From contig CAJMEU010000014.1 of the NCBI GenBank assembly GCA_905212515.1, positions 1 through 29,141 of the forward strand: a stretch of DNA of 29,141 bases, given 5' to 3'. Shown here piece after piece: positions 5,757 to 12,700 of this stretch. The DNA comes from an uncultured Oscillospiraceae bacterium (GTDB lineage Bacteria; Bacillota; Clostridia; Oscillospirales; Ruminococcaceae). A program made the translations under genes and the position numbers. The notes under the pieces are model-generated. The model worked only from the letters and a program-made list of their open reading frames with translations. It ran no database searches and was not told the DNA's origin. Each line of letters begins with the position of its first letter. Within the stretch, counting starts at the first letter, position 1.

Positions 5757-8022
5757 GGCTCATCAGCTCCTTCTGGATATCGGGCTCCAAATTGACAAAC
5801 ACAGCCGAAAAGCCGCTGACCCGCACAATGAGGTCGGGATACTTTTCCGGGTGCTTCACCGCATCCTCCAGCACGCCCGGCTGGATCACCGTGACCATCA
5901 GATGGCAGCCGCCGCGCTTGAAGTAAGTGCGGAACAGCGCCTTGATCTTGTCGCGGTTGTCGCGGAAGAAGGCGGTGGAGAACTTGATATTCTGTACCGA
6001 GGCCCCGTGCAGACGGGCGTCGAATTTGGCCAGGGAGTTGAGCATGGCCGTGGGGCCATGGGTGTTGGCCCCGCCCTGGGGGTTATTGGCCGGGTTCATG
6101 TACTGGCCAGCGCGGCGGCCGTCCAGCGAGGCAGCCGTGCGGCGGCCCCACTCGGTATTGAGCTGATTGTTGCTGATGACGATGAGGTAATATTGCATAC
6201 CGGCCGCGATGCCCCGGTCCCGCACGCCGTTGGCCACATACCGGTACAGCCGGTCGGCCATGGCATCGGCGGTGTCCAGATCGTTGCCGTATTTGTCGCA
6301 GCGCCACAGATCCAGCCGCAGGGCCTCGTCGCCGGGGCCGCTGAAGTCGCGGCCCGCCGCCGCCACCAACTGGGGCAGCGTGTATTTTTTCTGGTCGTAC
6401 ACCAGGTCCTTCACGGCCCACAGGGCATCGGACGTGTTGATGTTGCCATAGGTCTCGTTGGTACCGCCCAAATAGCGCACACCGCCGTCCAGCACGGCCT
6501 TGCCGCGGGCGATGCAGTCGTCCATCAGCAGGCTGGTGAAAAGGAAGCTCACTTCCCGGTTCATGATCTGGTACGAGTACGTCTGCGCCTGGACGGAGAG
6601 GTCTAGGTAGTGATCCAGCAGCTTCGTGTACTGCTGCCACAGTTCTTCAAAGGTCACCAGCTGGCCGGCGGGCTTCAGGGCCACGGGGCCGCACTTCTTT
6701 TTGCCGTCCATGGGGTCAACGCCGTCGTTCAGGGCGATCTGCAGCAGTTTCAGCAGGTTGATGCAGGTGTTGGGGGTGCCGGTGCTTTGGCCGGCGATGA
6801 CGTACTCGCCGCAGCCAAAGGGCACATACTGTTCGGCCGTGGGCCGGTCCACGCGCATGGCGTGCATCACCGCGGGCACGTTCACTTCGTCGTTGTACAA
6901 GGTGGGATAGGTGGCGCCCCGGCCCAGGGCCTCCAGGGCCATATCCCACACGTCCTCGGGCGTGTCCTGTGTGATGCGCAGGGTGAACTGGGGCTCCACA
7001 TAGCGCAGCTCGGCCGCGGCGCGCAGGCCCAGGCGAAGGAAAGCGTCCGCCTCGGCGGGGTGCTTGCGGCCATAGCCGCCCACGATGATGCGGCCGTTAA
7101 CTGTGGTGCGGCGGTTCTCGATCATGCGCCAAAGGCATTTTACATATTCATAGGCCTCGTCCTCGGTCAGCCGGCCCTTGGCCAGATCCCGGGCCAGGTA
7201 AGGGCCAAGCAGATCGTCCAGGCGGCCATAATTGATGACGCCGGCCAGCAGCGCGTACAGCCAGAATAACTGCAGCGCCTGGGAAAAGGACGCCGGCGCG
7301 CCATGGCACACGGCCTCCAAATCCTCCGCCATGCGGCGCAGCCGGGCCCCGCGGGCGGCGTCCGCCTCCCGCGCCAGGTCCAGCGCCTGGGCCGCGTAAT
7401 GGCGCGCGCAGGTGCAAAACAGGTCCAGGCAACCCTCGCCGGCCCGATAGAACGCATTGTTTCCGTTTTCCCGCCGGCCCCGGCTGATGCGGGCGCGCAG
7501 GCCGTCCACGCCGCCCTCCAGCAAAGCCTCGTAATCCAGCATCATGCCGGACAGGCGGGCCGTGGCGATGAGGGGATATTCACAGTCGATGAAACGGCCG
7601 ATGGTATCGTCCGTCAGCACATCCCTGCAGTACAGCGTCTTGAGGTCATGATCCAGCCAATACTGGTACAGCGCGTCCAGCCTGGCCTGCTGGGCGTCAT
7701 CCAGCTTTTCTTTCAGCGCCTTCAGCTTGCCGAACACACAGTAATGCCCCACGCCGCCCAGAGAGGTGACGCAGCCAAAGCCGATGGGCAAAAAGTCCAG
7801 CCGGCCGGCAAACATATCCTCCGGCTCGATGCGGCGCAGCAGCGCCGGGTACAGCACTTGCAGACAGGCCAGTTCCCGCTGTTCCTTCGCGGCGCCCAAG
7901 TGGGCGTCGTATACCTGAGTGTACCGTTCCATCAGGTCCAATTGCTGGGCAGGCGTCATCTGCGGGGGCAGCTTCCGGCTGACCTCCACGTTCTGCACGC
8001 CGTCCACATCAAATTTTGCCAT
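5740..8022 (-). CDS. Glycyl radical enzyme of the PFL family, substrate unknown
   Basis: A 760-residue glycyl radical enzyme. The C-terminal radical loop is RVSGFSAVF with the radical glycine at Gly737. The active-site cysteine is Cys404 in PFGCGEYVIAG. True pyruvate formate-lyase has adjacent cysteines (CC), absent here; diol dehydratases and related eliminases have GCVE, in which Glu is the general base. This protein has GCGE, so Cys404 and Glu406 are kept but the middle residue differs. Dehydration or another radical elimination is therefore more likely than formate production. The gene has AAAGGAGG before ATG 8022, lies 30 bp after a NanE-like epimerase and overlaps its activase. The setting suggests a sugar or amino-sugar derivative as substrate; none can be named from sequence. 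Confidence 0.88.
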   Translation of the reverse strand: MAKFDVDGVQNVEVSRKLPPQMTPAQQLDLMERYTQVYDAHLGAAKEQRELACLQVLYPALLRRIEPEDMFAGRLDFLPIGFGCVTSLGGVGHYCVFGKLKALKEKLDDAQQARLDALYQYWLDHDLKTLYCRDVLTDDTIGRFIDCEYPLIATARLSGMMLDYEALLEGGVDGLRARISRGRRENGNNAFYRAGEGCLDLFCTCARHYAAQALDLAREADAARGARLRRMAEDLEAVCHGAPASFSQALQLFWLYALLAGVINYGRLDDLLGPYLARDLAKGRLTEDEAYEYVKCLWRMIENRRTTVNGRIIVGGYGRKHPAEADAFLRLGLRAAAELRYVEPQFTLRITQDTPEDVWDMALEALGRGATYPTLYNDEVNVPAVMHAMRVDRPTAEQYVPFGCGEYVIAGQSTGTPNTCINLLKLLQIALNDGVDPMDGKKKCGPVALKPAGQLVTFEELWQQYTKLLDHYLDLSVQAQTYSYQIMNREVSFLFTSLLMDDCIARGKAVLDGGVRYLGGTNETYGNINTSDALWAVKDLVYDQKKYTLPQLVAAAGRDFSGPGDEALRLDLWRCDKYGNDLDTADAMADRLYRYVANGVRDRGIAAGMQYYLIVISNNQLNTEWGRRTAASLDGRRAGQYMNPANNPQGGANTHGPTAMLNSLAKFDARLHGASVQNIKFSTAFFRDNRDKIKALFRTYFKRGGCHLMVTVIQPGVLEDAVKHPEKYPDLIVRVSGFSAVFVNLEPDIQKELMSRVLYD

Positions 8023-8052
8023 GGGGATGCCTCCTTTCGCCTGGCGGCGCGG

Positions 8053-8805
8053 TCAGTGCTTGCTGCGCTCGGCGTCGCGCCAATTGTCCCGGTAGCCGCC
8101 CATCAAATCCACAAAGCGCTTGGCCGTCAGGTGCGGGCGGGTGATGGCACTGCCCACCACCACGGTGTGGGCGCCCAAATACAGGCACTTGATGGCGTCC
8201 TCAGGCGTATAGATGTGGCCCTCCATCACCAAATAAGCCTCGTCACCCATGTCGCGGCACATGCGGGCGAACTCCCGCAGGTCCGGGTTCTCGATGTGGG
8301 CCGTCTCCTTGGTGTAGCCGTACAGCGTGGGGCCCACGATATCGGCCCCCAGGTCCACGGCGCGGCGGGCCTCGTCGTAGGTGGACACGTCGGCAAAAAG
8401 GATGGCGTCGGGCAGTTCCTGCTTCACCAGGGGCAGCAGTTCCCAGGCGGGGCGCCCTTCGTGGGTGATCTGGCTGGTGCAGTCCAGCGCAATGATCTCG
8501 GCGCCGGCCTCCCACACCTGCTTCGCTGCCTCCAACGTGGGGGTGATGAACACATCCGTGTCCTCGTGCCAAATTTTATAAAGGCCGATCATGGGCAGTT
8601 CGGGCACGGCGGCCTTGATGGCGCGGATCTGTTCGGGCGTGTTGGCGCGGATGCCCACGGCGCCGGCCCAGCGGGCGGCCTCGGCCATTTTCACCACCAT
8701 ATCGTCGGTATAGATGGGGTCGTCACGCTGCACCTGGCAGGAGACGATGAGCCCGTTTTTAAAACTTTCCAGAATGGCTCTTTTCCTCGGGTCGTTTGTT
8801 TTCAT
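8053..8805 (-). CDS. NanE-like N-acetylmannosamine-6-phosphate 2-epimerase family protein
   Basis: A 250-residue TIM barrel resembling NanE, which converts N-acetylmannosamine-6-phosphate to N-acetylglucosamine-6-phosphate. Recognisable stretches are GLIVSCQVQ near the N terminus, AGAVGIRANTPEQIRAIK, PMIGLYK, IIALDCTS and the phosphate-binding end GAHTVVVGSAITRP. ATG 8805 is used; AAAGGCGG precedes it, while an upstream in-frame extension to 8868 would begin at the promoter's -10 region. It is the first gene of the operon with the glycyl radical enzyme and activase. No NanA lyase, NagA deacetylase or sialidase is present in the window, so it may use a different sugar phosphate. The family is fairly clear, the substrate is not. 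Confidence 0.82.
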   Translation of the reverse strand: MKTNDPRKRAILESFKNGLIVSCQVQRDDPIYTDDMVVKMAEAARWAGAVGIRANTPEQIRAIKAAVPELPMIGLYKIWHEDTDVFITPTLEAAKQVWEAGAEIIALDCTSQITHEGRPAWELLPLVKQELPDAILFADVSTYDEARRAVDLGADIVGPTLYGYTKETAHIENPDLREFARMCRDMGDEAYLVMEGHIYTPEDAIKCLYLGAHTVVVGSAITRPHLTAKRFVDLMGGYRDNWRDAERSKH

Positions 8806-8858
8806 CAAAAAACCGCCTTTCTCACTGGATGGTTCACAGGGGAAGCTCCCCCAACACC

Positions 8859-8887
8859 AGTATAGCAAAAGCGGTTTGCAATTTCAA
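8859..8887 (-). promoter_or_regulatory. Promoter of the NanE-glycyl radical enzyme operon
   Basis: Minus-strand TTGAAA (8882-8887), 17-nt spacer, TATACT (8859-8864) with an extended TGC before the -10. The spacer holds GCAAA-N5-TTTGC (8865-8879), a possible repressor site. The -35 and the bases after it (TTGAAATTGCA) closely match the transporter promoter at 18790-18818. Confidence 0.8.
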
Positions 8888-8890
8888 TAA

Positions 8891-8925
8891 CATTTTTGCA
8901 AAAATGAACATTTTTGTACATTTTT
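8891..8925. promoter_or_regulatory. CATTTTT/AAAAATG operator cluster upstream of the NanE promoter
   Basis: CATTTTTGCAAAAATG (8891-8906) is a perfect 16-bp palindrome. It overlaps AAAAATGAACATTTTT (8900-8915), a second inverted repeat, and another CATTTTT follows at 8919-8925. The cluster lies directly upstream of the -35 box and ends at the DeoR stop codon. It may bind DeoR or another regulator, or act as a curved AT-rich upstream element. Confidence 0.6.
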
Positions 8926-9679
8926 AAACTATTTCAAGATTCTTAGGCAGCTTCATCCGCGTTTTGGGCTTGGTGGTGTAAATTTTATCAAAGCTGGAAA
9001 GGTCCGCCAAGGTGTAGAAGCCCTTTTTCTCCAGCTTGGAATCGTCCACCAGCAAGTTGCGTTGGGCGGCGTGGTCCATGGCGATCAGCTTCATGTTGGT
9101 GCTGGCCATAGCCAGATCAAAGCACTTGCCCTCGGTCACGGACATGCCGTAGCAGCCGATGAAGGCGTGCTGGAAGCGGAAATCCCGCAGCATCTGCTCG
9201 GCCAGCAGCCCGGTGAACATATTTTGGTGGGCGTTGTACTGGCCGCCGATGACCACCAGCTCGGCCCGGGGATTGCTGGCCTGGGCCAGGATGAGGGCAC
9301 TGTAAGTGACGATCTGTACCGGACGGGACAAAAGCAGCCTGCCCAGGGCCGCGATGCTGGTGCCGCAGTCCAGGAACACGGTGTCGCCGTCCTGCACGTT
9401 CTGCGCGGCGGCGGCGGCTACGGCCGCCTTTTCGGCCTGGTTGATCTGCACTTTGGACTGCATGGCCAGTTCGCTCATATCCAGCAAGTCGCCGGTATCG
9501 CCGGCGCGGGTGGCGCCGCCCTGTACCCGTATCAGCTTGCCTTCCCGCTCCAGTTTTTCAAGGTCCCGGCGGATGGTCGCCTCCGAAGTGCCCACCGCCT
9601 GGGCCACTTCCTTTAAATTGATGACACCCCGCTCGTGAATGGCGCGCAGGATGTAAAGACGGCGTTCCGATGCGATCAT
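8924..9679 (-). CDS. DeoR family transcriptional repressor
   Basis: A 251-residue DeoR-type regulator. The winged helix-turn-helix covers about residues 1-57 (RRLYILRAIHERGVINLKEV, then TSEATIRRDLEKLE, the DeoR signature), followed by the sugar-phosphate-sensing DeoRC domain with FLDCGTSIAALGRLL and LVDDSKLEKKGFYTLADL. Such proteins usually repress sugar operons and are released by a phosphosugar. ATG 9679 is chosen: GGAG lies six bases before it and the codon overlaps the TGA of the upstream dehydrogenase gene (ATGA), so the two are translationally coupled. The operator cluster just past its stop codon makes the NanE-glycyl radical operon the most likely target. Confidence 0.9.
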   Translation of the reverse strand: MIASERRLYILRAIHERGVINLKEVAQAVGTSEATIRRDLEKLEREGKLIRVQGGATRAGDTGDLLDMSELAMQSKVQINQAEKAAVAAAAAQNVQDGDTVFLDCGTSIAALGRLLLSRPVQIVTYSALILAQASNPRAELVVIGGQYNAHQNMFTGLLAEQMLRDFRFQHAFIGCYGMSVTEGKCFDLAMASTNMKLIAMDHAAQRNLLVDDSKLEKKGFYTLADLSSFDKIYTTKPKTRMKLPKNLEIV

Positions 9680-10674
9680 AAGAAGCTCCATTCCTCCCCG
9701 GGCACGTGCCCGCGAAAATCGATTTTCACCTGGGCCTGCACAGCGTCCAGCACCTGCATGGCCTGACAGGACCACCGGCGGTAAGGCGCGCCGTCCAGCA
9801 CGCCCTGTGCCAAGGCGATAAAATCCCTGACTTCATAATACATGTCCTGGGGCAGGATTTCAAGGCCGAGTTCCCGCGGCTGGCCGCCCCGGGGCAAAAG
9901 GCGCACCGCCCGCGGCGCGCCCACGGGCCCGAAGGCCACCGCGCCTTCCTCTCCCGCCACTTCGCAGGGCTGATGGCTGTCGTACACTTTGCTGTAGCGC
10001 AGGTCCGCGGTAAAGCCGTCGTATTGGGCGCGCACGCTGCCCACGGCGTCGATGGAGCCGGGCAGGAATGCGCCTTTGGCCTCGATGGTCTTGGGCAAGC
10101 CAAACAGCATCACCATCATGTGCACGCAGTACACGCCGATATCCATCAGCGCACCGCCGCCCATGGCCGGGTCAAAGGCGTTCAGCACCGTGCCCTGCCG
10201 CCATTTTGGGTAACGGGAGGAATACTGGCAGTAGGACAGGTCCGCGTGGCGCAGGGCCCCCAGACCGCCCAGTGCCTGCCGAACCGCGGCTGTGGCTGGG
10301 CTGTGGGCACTGCGCATGGCCTCCAGCAGCACCACGCCGTTCGCATCCGCCGCGGCGTACATCTGTGCCAATTCCTCGCTGCACAGGGCCATGGGCTTTT
10401 CGCACAGCACATGCTTACCCGCGCGCATCATCTGGATGGCCTGGGCCGCGTGGCACACATTGGGGCTGGCGATGTACACCGCGTCCACGTCCGGGTCGGC
10501 GGCCAGTGCCTCCAGCGAGGTGTAGGCCCGCTTGGCCCCCCAGGCCTCGCACAGACCGCGGGCCTTTTCCGGGCTGCGGGAATATACGGCCTCCAGCACA
10601 AACTCCCCATGCAGGCGGGCGCCTGCCAGAAAATTTTCCACAATAAAATTGCTGCCGATGGTGGCAAAGCGCAT
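9676..10674 (-). CDS. Gfo/Idh/MocA family oxidoreductase (2 of 5), atypical nucleotide motif
   Basis: A 332-residue dehydrogenase of the Gfo/Idh/MocA family. The catalytic lysine motif CEKPMA (K93) is present. The Rossmann start is FATIGSNFIVENFL: the usual second and third glycines of GxGxxG are replaced, as in a divergent family branch. GGAGGG precedes ATG 10674 at good distance and an own promoter lies at 10708-10736. It is the first gene of a two-gene unit with deoR. A role as a dehydrogenase for an intermediate sensed by DeoR is plausible but inferred. Confidence 0.88.
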   Translation of the reverse strand: MRFATIGSNFIVENFLAGARLHGEFVLEAVYSRSPEKARGLCEAWGAKRAYTSLEALAADPDVDAVYIASPNVCHAAQAIQMMRAGKHVLCEKPMALCSEELAQMYAAADANGVVLLEAMRSAHSPATAAVRQALGGLGALRHADLSYCQYSSRYPKWRQGTVLNAFDPAMGGGALMDIGVYCVHMMVMLFGLPKTIEAKGAFLPGSIDAVGSVRAQYDGFTADLRYSKVYDSHQPCEVAGEEGAVAFGPVGAPRAVRLLPRGGQPRELGLEILPQDMYYEVRDFIALAQGVLDGAPYRRWSCQAMQVLDAVQAQVKIDFRGHVPGEEWSFL

Positions 10675-10707
10675 CGGACTTCCCTCCTCGCCTTTATTTC
10701 TTCTTAA

Positions 10708-10736
10708 ATTGTAGCGTATCGCGCGCGGTTTCGCAA
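10708..10736 (-). promoter_or_regulatory. Promoter of the Gfo/Idh-deoR unit
   Basis: Minus-strand TTGCGA (10731-10736), 17-nt spacer, TACAAT (10708-10713). It starts right after the terminator of the upstream operon, so the pair is a separate unit. Confidence 0.7.
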
Positions 10737-10738
10737 GC

Positions 10739-10777
10739 AAAAAAAGCCCGCGGCACATCTTCCGATATGCCGCGGGC
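10739..10777 (-). terminator. Intrinsic terminator of the transporter operon
   Basis: A perfect 10-bp stem GCCCGCGGCA (10746-10755) with TGCCGCGGGC (10768-10777), 12-nt loop, and on the minus strand seven T residues (10739-10745). It closes the operon that ends with the ROK kinase gene. Confidence 0.92.
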
Positions 10778-10799
10778 GCGTACGGGCCGCAGGCGATGC

Positions 10800-11753
10800 T
10801 CAGGACGCGCCCAGCATCGCGGCCCCAATGATGCCCGCATCGTTGCCCAGGGTGGCCCGCAGAATGGCCGGGGGCTCCATCAAATCGGCGGCGTATACGG
10901 TCTCGCCCACCAGACGGCGCACGGGATTGAGCAGATAATCGCCCTCGTTGCTGACGCCGCCGCCCAAAATGACCACCGTGGGCCGGAAACTGGTGACCAG
11001 GCTGCCGATGCCGGCGGCCAGGTAGTTCACATAGTTCTCCACCACACGCAGCGCGGCCTCGTCGCCTTTTTTGGCCGCGTCAAAAGCCGTGCGGCCGCTG
11101 ATCTTGCGCAGGTCGTTGCCGCACATCTCGCGCATGATGGTACCGGGGTAAGCGGCGATCATCTCAATGGTCTCACGGATGAGGGCCGTGACGGAGGCGT
11201 ATGCCTCCAGGCAGCCGCGGCGGCCGCAGGTGCAGGGCACGCCGTTGTACACCAGCGTCATGTGGCCGGGCTCGCACCCAAAGCCGTTGCCGCCGAGGAA
11301 GATCTTTTTGTTCATGATGAAGCCGCCGCCCACGCCCGTGCCCAATGTGAGCAGAAGCACGTTCTCATAGCCTTTGGCTGCGCCCGCCAAGCTTTCGCCC
11401 AGGGCCGCGCAGTCGGCGTCGTTGGCCATCTTCACGGGGATATCCCAATTTTTCTGGAACTCGCCGATCAGGTCGGTATCCTTCCAGCCCAGGTTGTTGG
11501 CAAACACGATGTGATGGTTGCGGGGATCGATGGTGCTGGGCGCGCCCACGCCCACGTACTCGATGTCCTGTTCGGTGAGGCCCGCCTTGTGCAGCACCTC
11601 CCGCGCGGCGTCCGCCATGTCGCGCACCACCACCTCAAAAGGCCGCGTGCCCAGGGTGGACACGTGATGGTGCGCCAGGAACTCATAATTTTCGTTGATG
11701 ACGCCCGTGGCGATATTGGTACCGCCGAGGTCAATGCCAAGGTAGTATTTCAT
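10800..11753 (-). CDS. ROK family sugar kinase
   Basis: A 317-residue ROK kinase that would phosphorylate a hexose or N-acyl-hexosamine with ATP. The phosphate-binding loop DLGGTN (8-13), the catalytic aspartate in NDAD (Asp112), and the zinc-site residues His164, Cys174, Cys176 and Cys181 (CTCGRRGCLE) are all present, so it should be an active enzyme rather than a ROK repressor. It has no N-terminal helix-turn-helix. The substrate-contact motif reads EPGHM instead of the more usual EIGHM or EFGHM. GGAGG lies just before ATG 11753. It is the last gene of the transporter operon, 28 bp after a TIM-barrel isomerase. Glucokinase, ManNAc kinase or a kinase for an unusual sugar are all possible. 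Confidence 0.9.
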   Translation of the reverse strand: MKYYLGIDLGGTNIATGVINENYEFLAHHHVSTLGTRPFEVVVRDMADAAREVLHKAGLTEQDIEYVGVGAPSTIDPRNHHIVFANNLGWKDTDLIGEFQKNWDIPVKMANDADCAALGESLAGAAKGYENVLLLTLGTGVGGGFIMNKKIFLGGNGFGCEPGHMTLVYNGVPCTCGRRGCLEAYASVTALIRETIEMIAAYPGTIMREMCGNDLRKISGRTAFDAAKKGDEAALRVVENYVNYLAAGIGSLVTSFRPTVVILGGGVSNEGDYLLNPVRRLVGETVYAADLMEPPAILRATLGNDAGIIGAAMLGAS

Positions 11754-11781
11754 GGGGAGATCCTCCCGCCTTCCTTAAAAA

Positions 11782-12684
11782 TTACACGCCCACCTTTTTC
11801 AGCACACCGTCCACAAATGCTTTGGCACGGGGGATGTCGCCCTCGTCCAGATGCTCGATGATCAGGGGCATGTTGGGATGATGCTTGGCCAGGAGCTTTG
11901 CGTACAGCTCGTAATCCAGCACGCCCAGGCCGGCGGCCGGCAGTTCCACATCGCCGCTGCCGCGGAAAGAGTGGGATTCATCTGCGTCGATGTCCGCGTG
12001 TTTCTCGGACATATCCTCGGCCAGCTTGCAGTCCTTGGCGTGGGCCACGCGCATGTAAGGCGCCAGGCGGGCGAACACCTTTTCCAACTCTGCGTCCATG
12101 TCGCCGATGTTGGCGCCGGTGAAGTAGTTGGTGGGGTCGCACAGCAGGGCAAGGTTGGGCGAATCCACGTCTTTGAACAAACGCTCGATCTGTTCCACGC
12201 TGCCGATGACGTTGTTGATATAGTTTTCGATGATAAAGGTGACGTCGTTCTCCTCGCAGCAGGCCACGATGTCCTTGATGACGGCCAGCACTTCCTGGTA
12301 GGTCTCCTCGCTGGCGTTGCGGTCATCCCACACCCAGTCGCTCTCGGCATTATAGGTGCCGGTCTCGCTGGCGATATAGCCGCAGCCCAGTTTGCGGGCG
12401 AAGCGGGCCATGTCCTTGAAATAGGCGATATTGGCCGCGCGCTTGGCCGGGTCGGGATGGGCAAAGTTGGTGTAAGCGGACAGAGCCACGATCTGGATGC
12501 CTGCATCGCGGAACTTGTCGCGGATCTCTTTGGCCTTCTCGTCCGTCAGCTGGCCCTTGGTGGCGTCGCAGTCCTTGAAGGAAACGTCCAGCTGCACGCA
12601 GGAAAACCCGTCCTCCTTCACGCGGCGGATGGTCTCGTCAATGGAATAGGGATAATAACCGGTAAAAATTCCGACCTGGATCAT
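11782..12684 (-). CDS. Xylose-isomerase-like TIM barrel protein (sugar isomerase/epimerase, 1 of 3)
   Basis: A 300-residue protein of the AP endonuclease 2 / xylose isomerase-like superfamily. The four metal ligands expected in the barrel are visible: Glu153 (FIIENY), Asp183 (LLCDPTNYF), His215 (RVAHAKDCK) and Glu277 (LIIEHL). Members include inosose dehydratase, hydroxypyruvate isomerase, tagatose/psicose epimerases and keto-sugar-processing enzymes, so the reaction is open. It lies 16 bp after a Gfo/Idh gene in the transporter operon. Gfo/Idh and TIM-barrel neighbours are a recurring pair in this window, suggesting oxidation followed by isomerisation, epimerisation or elimination. Confidence 0.88.
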   Translation of the reverse strand: MIQVGIFTGYYPYSIDETIRRVKEDGFSCVQLDVSFKDCDATKGQLTDEKAKEIRDKFRDAGIQIVALSAYTNFAHPDPAKRAANIAYFKDMARFARKLGCGYIASETGTYNAESDWVWDDRNASEETYQEVLAVIKDIVACCEENDVTFIIENYINNVIGSVEQIERLFKDVDSPNLALLCDPTNYFTGANIGDMDAELEKVFARLAPYMRVAHAKDCKLAEDMSEKHADIDADESHSFRGSGDVELPAAGLGVLDYELYAKLLAKHHPNMPLIIEHLDEGDIPRAKAFVDGVLKKVGV

Positions 12685-12700
12685 AACGTATACCTCCCTT

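Noticed and set aside
5740..8022. Calling the glycyl radical enzyme pyruvate formate-lyase
   Set aside because: The adjacent active-site cysteines of PFL are missing; a single cysteine in GCGE and the ferredoxin-type activase indicate another reaction.
7303..8865. Long plus-strand open frame opposite the NanE and glycyl radical enzyme genes
   Set aside because: It is a third-position GC shadow frame; the opposite strand encodes clear enzyme families with promoters and ribosome binding sites.
8891..8915. The CATTTTT palindromes as a terminator of deoR
   Set aside because: The stems contain almost no GC pairs and lie immediately before a strong promoter, so an operator role fits better.
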